From positions 124,001 through 188,000 of the forward strand of contig NZ_FXAO01000001.1 in the NCBI RefSeq assembly GCF_900177645.1: a DNA stretch of 64,000 nucleotides, given 5' to 3'. The position numbers and the translations under genes were made by a program. Shown piece after piece: positions 1 through 10,000 of the stretch (the first letter of the stretch is position 1; every line of letters begins with the position of its first letter). The notes beneath the pieces are model-generated. The model was given only the letters and a program-made list of their open reading frames with translations, was not told the DNA's origin and did no database searches. The stretch comes from Arenibacter troitsensis (GTDB taxonomy: Bacteria; Bacteroidota; Bacteroidia; Flavobacteriales; Flavobacteriaceae).

Positions 1-325
1 TTTTTATTACGGGTTCAAAAGGAGGCGAGTTCCAAAGGTCTATGGGATCTGCTGGTTGAACGTCATAATGCCCGTAAACTAAAACGGTAGGTAATTCTGG
101 GTTTATTATTTTTTCCCCGTAGACGATAGGGTATCCATTGGTTTCGCATATTTCTGCGGTATCGCAACCGGCCTCCAACAACGAGGCCATAACGGCTTCG
201 GAAGCATTGATGACATCCTGGGAATACACTGGGTCGGCGCTCACTGAGGGTATCTTTAGTAGGTGTATCAACTCACTGATAAAACGTTCTTTGTTTTTGA
301 CTAGGTACTCCGAAATGTCTTGCAT
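1..325 (-). CDS. M20-family metallo-dipeptidase, N-terminal part (runs off the left edge)
   Basis: The minus strand from the ATG at 325 gives an uninterrupted 108-residue reading frame to the window edge, beginning MQDISEYLVKNKERFISEL. Residues 84-92 read YGHYDVQPA, the first metal-ligand motif of the M20 peptidase family (His86, Asp88). This family comprises dizinc exopeptidases that cleave dipeptides or short peptides, usually in the cytoplasm. The N-terminal region (KIPSVSADP and the following helix) also fits the M20 dipeptidase subgroup. The catalytic Glu and remaining ligands lie outside the window, so activity cannot be judged. The gene diverges from the tRNA-Leu locus on its right. 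Confidence 0.85.
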   Translation of the reverse strand, partial: MQDISEYLVKNKERFISELIHLLKIPSVSADPVYSQDVINASEAVMASLLEAGCDTAEICETNGYPIVYGEKIINPELPTVLVYGHYDVQPADPIDLWNSPPFEPVIK

Positions 326-403
326 GTTTTGGTTTAATTGAAGGCTAAATTTACAAAAAAGAACTTTTTATTGGCTAAGTATTTTTAAATTGAAAAATTA
401 CTT

Positions 404-411
404 TATATTTG
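404..411 (+). promoter_or_regulatory. Candidate -7 promoter element ahead of the tRNA-Leu region
   Basis: TATATTTG matches the Bacteroidota -7 consensus TAnnTTTG exactly. It lies 25 bases before the tRNA-like fragment at 437. No TTG box was found at the usual spacing. If used, transcription would start near 418 and read first through the damaged tRNA copy and then the intact tRNA. Confidence 0.45.
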
Positions 412-436
412 CATCCCTATTACAAACGGGTTAAAT

Positions 437-510
437 GCAGGCGTGGTGGAATTTGTAGACCCGCCCGAACGTACCGCTCGGTACGGGCGGGCACGCTAGG
501 AAATCTAGCG
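437..510 (+). pseudogene. Broken tRNA-Leu copy interrupted by a GC-rich hairpin
   Basis: Bases 437-459 match the 5' part of the intact tRNA-Leu at 561 with one change (GGAATTTGTAGA versus GGAATTGGTAGA). At the D-arm/anticodon-arm junction about 32 bases are inserted (460-492), and tRNA-like sequence then resumes as ACGCTAG. The anticodon loop is shortened: CGCTAG, GAAAT, CTAGCG makes a 6-bp stem with a 5-base loop and no UAG anticodon. No T-arm or 3' acceptor strand follows. It cannot be a working tRNA. It is either a decayed duplicate or a tRNA-derived element. Confidence 0.7.
460..491 (+). repeat. GC-rich palindromic hairpin inserted in the tRNA-like fragment
   Basis: The sequence folds as CCCGCC (460-465), bulge CGAA, CGTACC (470-475), loop GCTC, GGTACG (480-485), GGCGGG (486-491). 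That is twelve perfect base pairs with one 4-base bulge. Its GC content is far above the surrounding AT-rich DNA, which suggests a mobile or repeated palindromic element. No second copy was recognised in this window. Confidence 0.6.
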
Positions 511-560
511 ATATAAAGGGTAGTCATTGAAATTAGGTTTGTAATTTTATTGAAATTTAT

Positions 561-642
561 GCAGGCGTGGTGGAATTGGTAGACACGCTAGACTTAGGAT
601 CTAGTGCCGCGAGGTGTGAGAGTTCGAGTCTCTCCGCCTGTA
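561..642 (+). tRNA. tRNA-Leu (anticodon UAG)
   Basis: The acceptor strand GCAGGCG (561-567) pairs with CGCCTGT (635-641), with one G-U pair, followed by discriminator A642. The anticodon stem CTAGA/TCTAG encloses the loop CTTAGGA with anticodon TAG. The variable arm (TGCCGCGAGGTGT region) and the T-arm GAGAGTTCGAGTCTCTC are present, as expected for a class II leucine tRNA. CCA is not encoded. A terminator follows directly. Confidence 0.95.
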
Positions 643-648
643 CTCACT

Positions 649-680
649 AAAAAGCTCTTCAGAAATGAAGGGCTTTTTTT
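649..680 (+). terminator. Rho-independent terminator after tRNA-Leu
   Basis: AAGCTCTTCA, loop GAAA, TGAAGGGCTT forms a 10-bp stem with one G-U pair and is followed by a run of seven T. It begins seven bases after the tRNA 3' end. Confidence 0.85.
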
Positions 681-1043
681 ATGTTCGATAGTCTTGAAGT
701 TTTGATGCATCAAAATTTCTTCCATAACGCAATTTTTTATATCCTAATTATTAAATTGCCATCCATTAGGACGATTTAGTAACACTTATTTTCATTGGTT
801 AATAGTAAGGCAAATGGCCGCCCTCCCATTTGCCCTTTCATTTTATTTTAAATACAAAATGGTATTGATAGAAAATAGGATTTGGACTAAAACCCATTTT
901 TATGGTGTATATGAAGTATAGGAATTGATTTAATCATAAATTTAAAGTTTGGCGAACTCCTGAAAGTTTTTATTTGAATTTTATAAGGTTCTATATGAAT
1001 ATTTTCAAATTCGTGAAGATGACACTTAAGCCTAATTATTATT
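681..1043. other. AT-rich gap before the HTCS gene
   Basis: No credible coding region is present. The one structured element is a perfect 16-bp palindrome, TTTTGATGCATCAAAA, at 700-715, more than 300 bases before the HTCS start. A motif such as TTTGGCGAACTCC near 947-959 sits closer to the gene. No clear TAnnTTTG box was found. The region presumably holds the HTCS promoter. Confidence 0.5.
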
Positions 1044-3788
1044 ATGAGAATCCAAAGAAGTATTTTGATTTCTGTTATTTCTTTATTTATTCTTCTTTTG
1101 TCGTGTGCAAAACAAACTGAAGAAGAGGAAATACGGATAGGTTTCTCTCAGGCCATGTTAAATGATGAATGGAGACAATCCATGAACAATGCCATGGAAT
1201 TGCAGGCCTCGTTATATCCCAATGTTACCTTGGAGATATCTAACGCCAACTATAATGTTCAGCAACAAATTGAACAGTTAAAGAATTTTATAGGGGACAG
1301 TGTAGATATTATAATTGTTTCCCCAATTCAATCCAAGCCTATTACCCCAATTGTGGAAGAAGCAATGAAAGCAGGAATTCCGGTTCTGGTGGTGGATAGG
1401 AAAACGGACAATCAGAAGTACACGGCATATGTAGGAGCGGACAATATAGAAGTTGGCCGTAATGCTGGTAATATCATTGTTTCAAATGTACAGGATTCGT
1501 TAAGTGTTGTTGAAATACGGGGGCTAGCTGGATCGTCTCCTGCTGAGGAAAGGAGTCTAGGTTTTCATCAGATTTTAGATAAATTTCCGAAAATAAAATT
1601 TGCAGGAACTATAGAAGGTGATTGGGAGAAGGAATCGATCACTGAAAGTTTACGGGAATTGTTGTCAAGAACCGGCCCGGTAGATTATATTTTTGCCCAT
1701 AACGACAGGATGGCCATGGGTGCTTGGGAGGTAGCCAGAAATTTGGCCATGGAAGGGCAAATAAAAATTATTGGCGTTGATGGACTCAATGGGCCTAATG
1801 GAGGCATACAATTAGTAAAAGATGGGGTTCTAAGTGCAACGATTTTATATCCTACAGGTGGAGCGGAAGCAATAGATATCGCCTTGAAAATATTAAAAGC
1901 TGAGGTAGTACCAACTAATAACATTCTGAGCACTACAGTTATTGATCGCTTTAATGCTGATATAATGCAGAATCAATTCACTAAAATTAATGAACAGCAA
2001 GGTCTTATTGAATCTCAGATTTCCGCCATTAAAAGACAGGAACAACTCTACTATTCACAGAATAATATTCTTAAAATCATTATTACATTTTCTGTAATAA
2101 TCTTTGGCCTTGCTGTTTATAGCATTTATTCCAAAATAGCCATATCCAAGAAGAATAGACAGTTGGAGTTGATCAATAAAAAGATTACTGTTCAAAGAAA
2201 TCAAATAGAGAAAATAGCCAATGAGGTAAAGGATAGTAATGAGGCAAAATTGAACTTTTTTACAGGGTTGTCCCATGAGTTTAAAACTCCTATCACATTA
2301 ATTATGAGTTCCATAGAATCGCTAAGGGAATCGGACAAACAAAAAGGCTTTAAAACTGGATTTGAAGTGGAGCTGATTCAAAATAACTCGAACCGATTAC
2401 TTAGGCTGATCAATAATTTATTGGATTTTCGGAAAGTGGAGGACCAAAATTTCAATGTCAGGGCCTCAGAAACCAATATTTTCAAGTTCTCCAATAATAT
2501 ATTTAAAGAATTTATAGGGCAGGCCAAAAAGAGGGGGATCAAATTCAATATTACTACTAATAATGAGGATCTGGACTTGTTTGTGGACCGAAATTTGATG
2601 GATAAAGTATATTTTAACCTTTTGTCCAATGCCTTTAAATTTACACCGGACAATGGAAGAATAGATCTTGAGATTCATGATAATGTTGGCGAGAGTACCG
2701 TTAAAATTCACTTTAAGGACAACGGCATAGGAATTCCAGAAAACGAATTGAAAAATGTATTTACCCCATTTTTTAAAGGTTCCAACAACAGAAAAAACAG
2801 TTCTGGAGTAGGTTTGCATCTTAGTAAACAATTTGTGGAGCTACATCTTGGTAAAATTGAGGTTAAATCCTATCACGGAACGGAATTTGTCATAACCCTT
2901 TTTAAGGGAAATACCCATTTTAATGAGGATCAAATTGTAATTGACCCGGATTTGGCGGACACAACGTTGAGGGATTTTACCGGGGAGATTACTATGGATG
3001 ATAATTATATGGATTTGGATACCAAAATTAGGGAGGATGGTTATTCCATTCTCTTAATAGAGGATAATCGGGATTTGAGTTTTTTCCTAAAGAATAAACT
3101 TGGTGTCGAGTACGATATGATCTTGTCCGATGGTACCGATGGAATTGAGTTGGCATTTGAGAATATTCCAGATGTTGTTATTTGCGATGTAAACTTGCCC
3201 GATAAAAATGGATTTGAAATATGTGAAATCCTGAAGAATGATTTACGAACCTCGCATATTCCAGTTATTATTTTAACAGCCTTGGGCAATAAGGATTCTT
3301 TTCTTCAGGGGCTTAAAAGCGGGGCCGATTTATATTTAACAAAGCCATTTAACTATTCCATCTTAACACAATCCATAAAATCGCTCCTTTATAACAGGGA
3401 AAAGTTAAGGTATTACTATACCAATAATATCCATAAAATTGATCAAGGGCAAGCGTTTGGGAGCCCTGAACAATTATTTGTAAGGCAACTCAATCAACAA
3501 ATAAAACAGAACCTGGACAACACCAATTTTTCTGTCGAGAATTTAGGGGAGGCACTTAACATTTCTAGGGTTCAATTGTATAGAAAGGTAAAGGCAATAT
3601 TAGGAATTAGTGTAAGCGATTACATTTCAAATTACAGATTGGAAAACGCAAAAACGCTTCTCGAAAATACAGATCTATCCATGTCGGAAATAGCCTATAG
3701 TACCGGATTTTCATCCCCAAATTACTTTTCTACGGCCTTTAAGGGTAAATATGGTGTTACTCCGGGCGCCTATAAAAAATCACTTTAA
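1044..3788 (+). CDS. Hybrid two-component system (HTCS) with periplasmic sugar-binding sensor domain; fructose/fructan regulator
   Basis: This 914-residue protein fuses a sensor, kinase and transcription factor. Residues 1-20 are a hydrophobic export segment. About 30-320 form a periplasmic-binding-protein (LacI/ribose-binding type) domain. A transmembrane helix lies near 345-367 and a coiled segment follows. The HisKA domain has the phospho-acceptor in LSHEFKTP (His411). The HATPase domain has DNGIGIP and SGVGLHLS. The receiver has the phospho-acceptor in ICDVNLP (Asp715) and LTKPF. An AraC-type HTH ends the protein (about 810-914). In Bacteroides thetaiotaomicron, BT1754 has the same architecture, binds fructose in the periplasm and activates the fructan locus. 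Sitting directly upstream of a GH32/SusCD operon, this protein very likely does the same. Fructose as ligand is inferred. Confidence 0.93.
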   Translation: MRIQRSILISVISLFILLLSCAKQTEEEEIRIGFSQAMLNDEWRQSMNNAMELQASLYPNVTLEISNANYNVQQQIEQLKNFIGDSVDIIIVSPIQSKPITPIVEEAMKAGIPVLVVDRKTDNQKYTAYVGADNIEVGRNAGNIIVSNVQDSLSVVEIRGLAGSSPAEERSLGFHQILDKFPKIKFAGTIEGDWEKESITESLRELLSRTGPVDYIFAHNDRMAMGAWEVARNLAMEGQIKIIGVDGLNGPNGGIQLVKDGVLSATILYPTGGAEAIDIALKILKAEVVPTNNILSTTVIDRFNADIMQNQFTKINEQQGLIESQISAIKRQEQLYYSQNNILKIIITFSVIIFGLAVYSIYSKIAISKKNRQLELINKKITVQRNQIEKIANEVKDSNEAKLNFFTGLSHEFKTPITLIMSSIESLRESDKQKGFKTGFEVELIQNNSNRLLRLINNLLDFRKVEDQNFNVRASETNIFKFSNNIFKEFIGQAKKRGIKFNITTNNEDLDLFVDRNLMDKVYFNLLSNAFKFTPDNGRIDLEIHDNVGESTVKIHFKDNGIGIPENELKNVFTPFFKGSNNRKNSSGVGLHLSKQFVELHLGKIEVKSYHGTEFVITLFKGNTHFNEDQIVIDPDLADTTLRDFTGEITMDDNYMDLDTKIREDGYSILLIEDNRDLSFFLKNKLGVEYDMILSDGTDGIELAFENIPDVVICDVNLPDKNGFEICEILKNDLRTSHIPVIILTALGNKDSFLQGLKSGADLYLTKPFNYSILTQSIKSLLYNREKLRYYYTNNIHKIDQGQAFGSPEQLFVRQLNQQIKQNLDNTNFSVENLGEALNISRVQLYRKVKAILGISVSDYISNYRLENAKTLLENTDLSMSEIAYSTGFSSPNYFSTAFKGKYGVTPGAYKKSL

Positions 3789-3949
3789 GGTAATTCTGTC
3801 TTTTCACCTTACAACCATGTATCAATTTTGAACTTCTGGGTTACATCAGTGTAATCTGTTCTGTGAGGCTTTGTTAAAATATGTTTTATAACATACTGTA
3901 TATCAATAATTTGCCTATTTTGTTTGAAATGTTAACGAAATCACAATAG

Positions 3950-3988
3950 ATTGTAACATTGGCAAAATAGTTGCCAAATAAATTGTAA
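3950..3988 (+). promoter_or_regulatory. Candidate HTCS binding region before the fructan operon
   Basis: Two direct copies of ATTGTAA (3950-3956 and 3982-3988) lie 32 bases apart, close to three helical turns. Between them is an inverted repeat, TTGGCAA-N5-TTGCCAA (3959-3977). AraC-type domains usually bind direct repeats, so this arrangement 32 bases upstream of the sugar-porter start is a reasonable target for the HTCS. The assignment rests on pattern and position only. Confidence 0.4.
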
Positions 3989-4019
3989 TAATATAGTCTT
4001 CATATTTAATAATTGCGAT

Positions 4020-5381
4020 ATGAAGAAAATATTGGTTTGGTCTATTACTGCAGCTTTGGCGGGATTTCTATTTGGTTTTGACACGGTAGTGATTTCTGGC
4101 GCGGACAAAAAATTACAGACGTTATGGGGTTCTTCAGATGTATTCCATGGTACAGTAGTAATGGCCATGGCATTGTGGGGAACTGTAGTTGGAGCATTAT
4201 TTGGAGGAATACCCACCAATAGGATGGGAAGAAAGAAAACGTTGTTCTGGATTGGAATTTTTTATACCGTTTCCGCTTTGGGTTCGGCGTTCGCAAACGA
4301 CCCTATTACCTTTGCCTTCTTTAGATTTTTAGGTGGATTGGGAGTGGGTGCATCCACTATTGCCGCGCCTGCATATATTTCTGAAATAGCTCCGGCCAAG
4401 GATAGGGGTAAATTAGTAGGCTTATACCAATTTAATATTGTCTTCGGGATATTGGTAGCCTTCTTTTCCAATTATTTGTTAAGTGGAATTGGTGAAAATG
4501 CCTGGCGATGGATGGTTGGGGTGGAGGCAATTCCTGCCCTTATATACACATTATTTGTTATAACTGTTCCACAGAGTCCACGGTGGCTTCTGACCAAACT
4601 TCGTACAGAGGAAGCGCTTAATGTGCTAAAAGTGATTAATCCCGGTCAGGATGTTGAGAAATTAATGTTGGAAATACATCAGGAAAATGAAAACAAGGTG
4701 CCTGGCGAAAACATCTTTATGAAGAAATACCGCTTCCCTTTAATTCTTGCCTTTTGTATGGCCTTTTTTAATCAAGTTTCCGGTATTAACGCCTTTTTAT
4801 ACTATGCCCCTAGAATTTTGGAAGAGGCCGGGCTCGGAGAAAGTACTGCATTATTGAGTAGTATTGGAATAGGTGTCATTAACCTGTTTTTTACCCTCTT
4901 GGGTATTTTTCTTATCGATAGGCTTGGTCGAAAACAATTAATGTACCTAGGATCCTTTGGGTATATCGTTTCACTCACTTTGGTGTCCTGTGCATTTTTC
5001 TTTGATTGGGAAGGAATGTCCGTAGCTATATTTCTATTCCTTTTTATAGCTGCACATGCCATAGGACAAGGTACTGTAATCTGGGTGTTTATTTCGGAGA
5101 TTTTCCCCAACCACTTAAGAGGTTCGGGACAATCCTTTGGAAGTTCGGTCCACTGGGTCTTGGCAGCCGTAATACCTTCCTTGATCCCTGTGTTGTTTTC
5201 TTCCATTGGAGCAGGAACGGTATTTGCCTTCTTTGCCTTTATGATGTTTTTACAATTGCTCTTTGTGGTTTTTATTATGCCGGAAACAAAGGGGGTTTCC
5301 TTGGAGGCTTTGAGCAAATCCTTGAGCAAGTCCAATGGCGGAAATACGAATAGGTTAGAAGTAGTTAAAGAAAATAAATAG
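4020..5381 (+). CDS. MFS sugar porter, probable fructose/H+ symporter
   Basis: A 453-residue inner-membrane transporter with about 12 membrane segments. Sugar-porter signatures are visible: GFDTVVISGA in helix 1, NRMGRKK after helix 2, PQSPRWLL after helix 6, DRLGRKQL after helix 8, and PETKGVSLE at the end. It starts the run of genes 4020-11957 and lies 30 bases before the GH32 gene. By context it carries fructose released by GH32 into the cytoplasm. It is closely similar to the second porter at 39403-40719. Substrate is inferred. Confidence 0.9.
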   Translation: MKKILVWSITAALAGFLFGFDTVVISGADKKLQTLWGSSDVFHGTVVMAMALWGTVVGALFGGIPTNRMGRKKTLFWIGIFYTVSALGSAFANDPITFAFFRFLGGLGVGASTIAAPAYISEIAPAKDRGKLVGLYQFNIVFGILVAFFSNYLLSGIGENAWRWMVGVEAIPALIYTLFVITVPQSPRWLLTKLRTEEALNVLKVINPGQDVEKLMLEIHQENENKVPGENIFMKKYRFPLILAFCMAFFNQVSGINAFLYYAPRILEEAGLGESTALLSSIGIGVINLFFTLLGIFLIDRLGRKQLMYLGSFGYIVSLTLVSCAFFFDWEGMSVAIFLFLFIAAHAIGQGTVIWVFISEIFPNHLRGSGQSFGSSVHWVLAAVIPSLIPVLFSSIGAGTVFAFFAFMMFLQLLFVVFIMPETKGVSLEALSKSLSKSNGGNTNRLEVVKENK

Positions 5382-5410
5382 ATGAATCATAAACCCAATT
5401 TTTTGAAAGT

Positions 5411-7036
5411 ATGAAAAAACATAGATTAAAAATAGTTGTTGCCATTGCAGGTCTGCTCGTGGTTTTCGCATGCAAGGAACAAGGGCAAAAAGAGGATAAG
5501 GAGATAATGGTTAAGAATGAAAGTACTGTAGTTCTGGAGGAGGAATTATACCGACCAAACTACCATTTTACACCAAAGGTGGGTTGGATGAACGATCCCA
5601 ACGGAATGTTCCATTACAATGGATATTACCATTTATATTTTCAACATTACCCTGATGGTAATAAATGGGGACCCATGCACTGGGGTCATGCCATTAGCAC
5701 GGATATGGTAACATGGAAGGAGCAGCCTATAGCATTATATCCGGATGACAAGGGATACATTTTTTCTGGCAGTGCCGTTGTGGATTTGGAAAATACCTCT
5801 GGTTTTGGTACTGGAGGACAGGTGCCCATTATAGCCATGTTTACTTATCATAATATGGAGATTGAAAAGGCCAAGGGAATCGATGTTGAGTCACAGGCCA
5901 TAGCATATTCCTTGGATGAAGGGCTTACTTGGACTAAATATTCTGGCAACCCGGTCATAAAGAATCCAGGGATTAGGGATTTCAGGGATCCCAAAGTATC
6001 CTGGAATGAGGAACATAAAAAATGGGTCATGGTCTTGGCTGCCCAGGACAAGGTTATGTTCTATGGTTCAAAGGATCTCAAAAGTTGGGAACTATTGTCC
6101 GATTTTGGCTCGGAATTAAATAGGGAGATTGGAACACATGGTGGTGTTTGGGAATGTCCGGATCTATTTCCAATTACAGTTGAAGGTACTGATGAAACCA
6201 AATGGGTCCTCTATGTGAGTGTTAATCCCGGGGGTCTAAATGGCGGTAGTGCTACGCAATATTTTATTGGCGACTTTGATGGTACAAAATTCACCATGGA
6301 TAAGGATTTTGAAACAGTCCTAAACAAGGGTCAGAACTTTTGGATAGATTTTGGAAAGGATAATTATGCCGGGGTTACTTTTTCCAATGTCACTTCCAAA
6401 AACGGCGGGAAGTTTTATATGGGCTGGATGTCCAATTGGGAATATGCCAATGAAGTGCCTACGGAAACCTGGCGTAGTGCCATGACCGTGGCAAGGGAGA
6501 TAAAATTGATCAAGGATGACAGTTCCTATAGGTTGGCTTTTAAGCCGGTTGATGAAATTGACGCTTATAAAGGTGTAAAGTATAGGAAAGAGAATATTGC
6601 TGTGAACGGGGAATTGGCACTCATCAATTCACAAAAGATAAATTTGTCCAGGAGTGCCATCAATTTCAATATTTCAGATATAAAAAAGGATAGCTTCACT
6701 TTTAAGCTTTCCAACACGCAAGGGGACGAATTGTCCTTTGGGTACAGCAGCATTGATGATACTTTTTTCATCGATCGAGAAAAATCAGGTAAAACAGGAT
6801 TTTCCGATACCTTCTCGAATAAGAAAAGTATAGCGAAACGAATCTCCGGAAGTAAAATACTTTCTGGGACTATCCTTCTGGATAAGACATCCATAGAATT
6901 ATTTTTTGATGAAGGGTCTACTGTAATGACGGAAATCTTCTTTCCAAATGCACCATTCGAGACTTTTTCAATAGAGACGGTCAATCAAGACTTTGTTCTT
7001 GATTTATTAGAAGTGAATCAACTAAATATTAACTAA
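5411..7036 (+). CDS. GH32 fructan beta-fructosidase (levanase/inulinase type), lipoprotein
   Basis: This 541-residue enzyme hydrolyses fructose from levan, inulin, fructo-oligosaccharides or sucrose. The N-terminus has a lipoprotein signal ending VVFAC (Cys21), so it is lipidated and probably at the outer membrane or cell surface. The three GH32 catalytic motifs are intact: WMNDPNG with nucleophile Asp62, FRDPKV with transition-state Asp193, and WECPD with acid/base Glu248. A five-bladed propeller (about 50-370) is followed by the usual C-terminal beta-sandwich. It lies between the porter and SusC in one operon. Endo versus exo action and linkage preference cannot be read from sequence. Confidence 0.94.
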   Translation: MKKHRLKIVVAIAGLLVVFACKEQGQKEDKEIMVKNESTVVLEEELYRPNYHFTPKVGWMNDPNGMFHYNGYYHLYFQHYPDGNKWGPMHWGHAISTDMVTWKEQPIALYPDDKGYIFSGSAVVDLENTSGFGTGGQVPIIAMFTYHNMEIEKAKGIDVESQAIAYSLDEGLTWTKYSGNPVIKNPGIRDFRDPKVSWNEEHKKWVMVLAAQDKVMFYGSKDLKSWELLSDFGSELNREIGTHGGVWECPDLFPITVEGTDETKWVLYVSVNPGGLNGGSATQYFIGDFDGTKFTMDKDFETVLNKGQNFWIDFGKDNYAGVTFSNVTSKNGGKFYMGWMSNWEYANEVPTETWRSAMTVAREIKLIKDDSSYRLAFKPVDEIDAYKGVKYRKENIAVNGELALINSQKINLSRSAINFNISDIKKDSFTFKLSNTQGDELSFGYSSIDDTFFIDREKSGKTGFSDTFSNKKSIAKRISGSKILSGTILLDKTSIELFFDEGSTVMTEIFFPNAPFETFSIETVNQDFVLDLLEVNQLNIN

Positions 7037-7049
7037 ATACAACTGAATT

Positions 7050-10000
7050 ATGAAACTAAAACTCTTTTTATTGCTAATGACGTTTGTTCCCTTGGGGCTA
7101 TTGGCCCAAGAACAGATAAAAGGTACGGTGACCTCCCAGGATGATGGGATGCCTTTGCCAGGAGCCTCTGTTGTAGTGGCGGGAACTACCAATGGTACAA
7201 CAACAGATTTTGACGGTAATTTCACACTTGATGACGTGCCTTCCGAGGCAACACTTTCGGTAAGTTATGTTGGCTTTTTAACGGAGGGGATTCCGGTAAA
7301 TGGGCAGACAACTTTTAATATTGTTTTGCAGCCAGATGCGCAAATGTTGGATGAGGTAGTATTAACCGGGTATACCACGGAAAGAAAAGCCGATCTAACC
7401 GGGGCTATTACCGTAGTGGAACTTGGGCCTGTTGAAGGTCAAAGTTTAAGTTCGGGTAATGCCATGCAGGCTTTACAGGGACGGGTACCGGGACTTTTTG
7501 TGGAGAAATCTGGAAATCCTAACGGTACCAGTAGCCGTATTCTTATTCGTGGGGTTACAACCTTGGGAAACAATGATCCACTATATGTTATTGACGGGGT
7601 ACCAACTGTTCGTCAAGAAGTCTTTTCGGGACTTAATCCCAGTACCATAGAATCTGTACAGGTTTTAAAAGATGCATCGGCTTCTTCCATTTATGGCTCC
7701 AGGGCGGGTAATGGCGTTATTATTGTAACCACCAAAAACAGTACAAAGGCAGGAGGAGAAGAGAAATACAGGGTAAGTTTAAATTCCAATATTTCAGTAC
7801 AGTCCGAAAAAAAGCAGCGTTATGATATGTTGAACTCCCTACAAAGGGGAGAAGCATTATGGAGGGCATCTGTTAATGATGGTGCCGATCCAACTGGAGG
7901 TTATGGTGAAATCTATAATTTTGATTGGAACGGTGATTTTAACAATCCTGTGCTAAATGGTATTACACTTCAGCCTTATGTTGGCGGCGATACCAACGTG
8001 CCGGCCGGAGATACTGATTGGCAGAAAGAAGCTTATGAAACGGGATATGTCTACAATAATGAAGTTTCTATTTCGGGTGGAACGGACAAGTCCTTTCATC
8101 TCATTAATTTGGGACATCTTAAGAATACCGGAATCTTAAAATATACTGGATACGAAAGATTTTCAGGGAAACTGAATTCCAATTTCAAATTATTCAATGA
8201 CAAATTGAAGATTGGGGTAAATACGGCGTTTACTACCTCCGATGAAACTTTGGCCTCTACAGATATTGGTAGTGCCCCAACTCCGGCACTGGCAATAAGT
8301 TTGGCGCCTACCATACCTTTGTTCGATAGCAATGGTAATTATGGAGGGCCATTGGGTGCAGGATATTCAGATCGAAACAATCCTGTATTGATGCAATATT
8401 TAAATAGATGGGACAATACGGAAAGGACCAATATTTTTGGAAATGTATTTGCAGAACTTCAAATTTTGGACAATTTAATGTTCAGGACCAGTATTGGTCT
8501 GGATTATGGGGACTACAAACGTAAGGATATTGAGCCCAAGGTAGCCAATGGATTTGTCAACAGGAGCAATAATAGGTTGATTTTGGACACCAATAAATTT
8601 ACTAGCGTTGTGTTCACCAACACCCTAAATTACAATCTGGAAATGGGAGATCATCGTTTTGGTCTACTGGTTGGAACAGAATCCATTAAAAATGATTTTG
8701 ATTCGGTTACCGCTATTGCCGATGGCTTTGCGGTAGAAACGGAATCTTATTTTGTTCTGGATGCGGCTACAGGTGCCAGGACCAACACAGGCCGTTCCAG
8801 TGGAAGCAGCCTGTTGTCCCAATTTGGGAAATTGAATTATGCTTTTGCGGACAAATATTTGGCCTCTGTAACTGTACGTAGGGATGGTTCATCGCGATTT
8901 GGTGAAGAAAATAGGTATGGTGTTTTTCCTGCCGCTACTTTGGGTTGGAGAATAAGCAGGGAAGATTTTTTCAATGATGAAGGCGTGGTGTCCGATTTAA
9001 AACTTCGTGCAGGATACGGTGAGGTGGGTAACCAATCTATTGGTGATCTGGCAAGATTTGGCCTTTACGAATCCAGATATGGACCCAACCAGGATCAATT
9101 TGTTCCTGATTTTTTCAATCAGTATTACAATGTTGGAACTGCTTATGATCTTGGTGGTAATAATGGAGGAACCTTACCTTCAGGTTTTGTTTCCATTCAA
9201 GCGGCAAACCCGGCGCTTAAGTGGGAAACTACAAAGGAATTCAACTTTGGGGTCGATTTTGGCCTATTTAACAACGCGGTTGTAGGTACCTTTGATTACT
9301 TTACCCGTAAAACGAGTGATATTTTGATAACTCCGCCAATCGCTTCGGTTATTGGAGAAGGGCAACAGCGTGTTTTAAATGGAGCCACTACACAGACCAA
9401 AGGTTGGGAACTTTCCGTTGCCTATTCCAAAACTTGGGACAGTGGATTTTCTTTGGGAGTTTCTACCAATTTTGGGGCATTTAAGGATGAGATTACCTTT
9501 CTCCCAGAAGAGGTTAGGGCAGGTTTTCCTGGAACGGCCGAAAATTCTATCCTAGGTCAGTCGCAGTTCTCTATATTTGGTTATAAAACCGATGGTTTGT
9601 TCCAAAGTCAGGAGGATATCGATTCCAGCCCAACTCAAGTGGGTGCAAGGCCAGGAGGCTTGAAGTTTCAGGATCTTAACGGCGATAATGTAATCGATTC
9701 CGATGACCGTGATTTTATAGGAAATACATTGCCAGACCTAGAGTATGGTATTCGGGTAGATCTTGGTTATAAAAACTTTGACTTCTCTATTTTTGGGTCA
9801 GGTGTAGCCGGAAGAATTGGTCAGGACCCTTATATTTTCTGGAATAATTTCACCCAAGGCCGTGAGAATGCAGGTCTAGGTGTTCTTAATGCTTGGACGC
9901 CAACCAATACCAATACCGATATTCCATCCCTATCGTTGGCCTTTAACGATCAGAGGACTTCCGATTATTTATTTAGAAAGAATTCTTATTTCAAAATAAG

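Noticed and set aside
138..341. Plus-strand reading frame of 67 residues
   Set aside because: It is antisense to a clear M20 peptidase frame with an intact HYDVQPAD motif and shows no family similarity.
4802..5335. Minus-strand frame of 177 residues inside the sugar porter
   Set aside because: It is a shadow of the well-supported MFS gene; its composition (Lys/Pro/Thr-rich, no domain) is typical of antisense frames.
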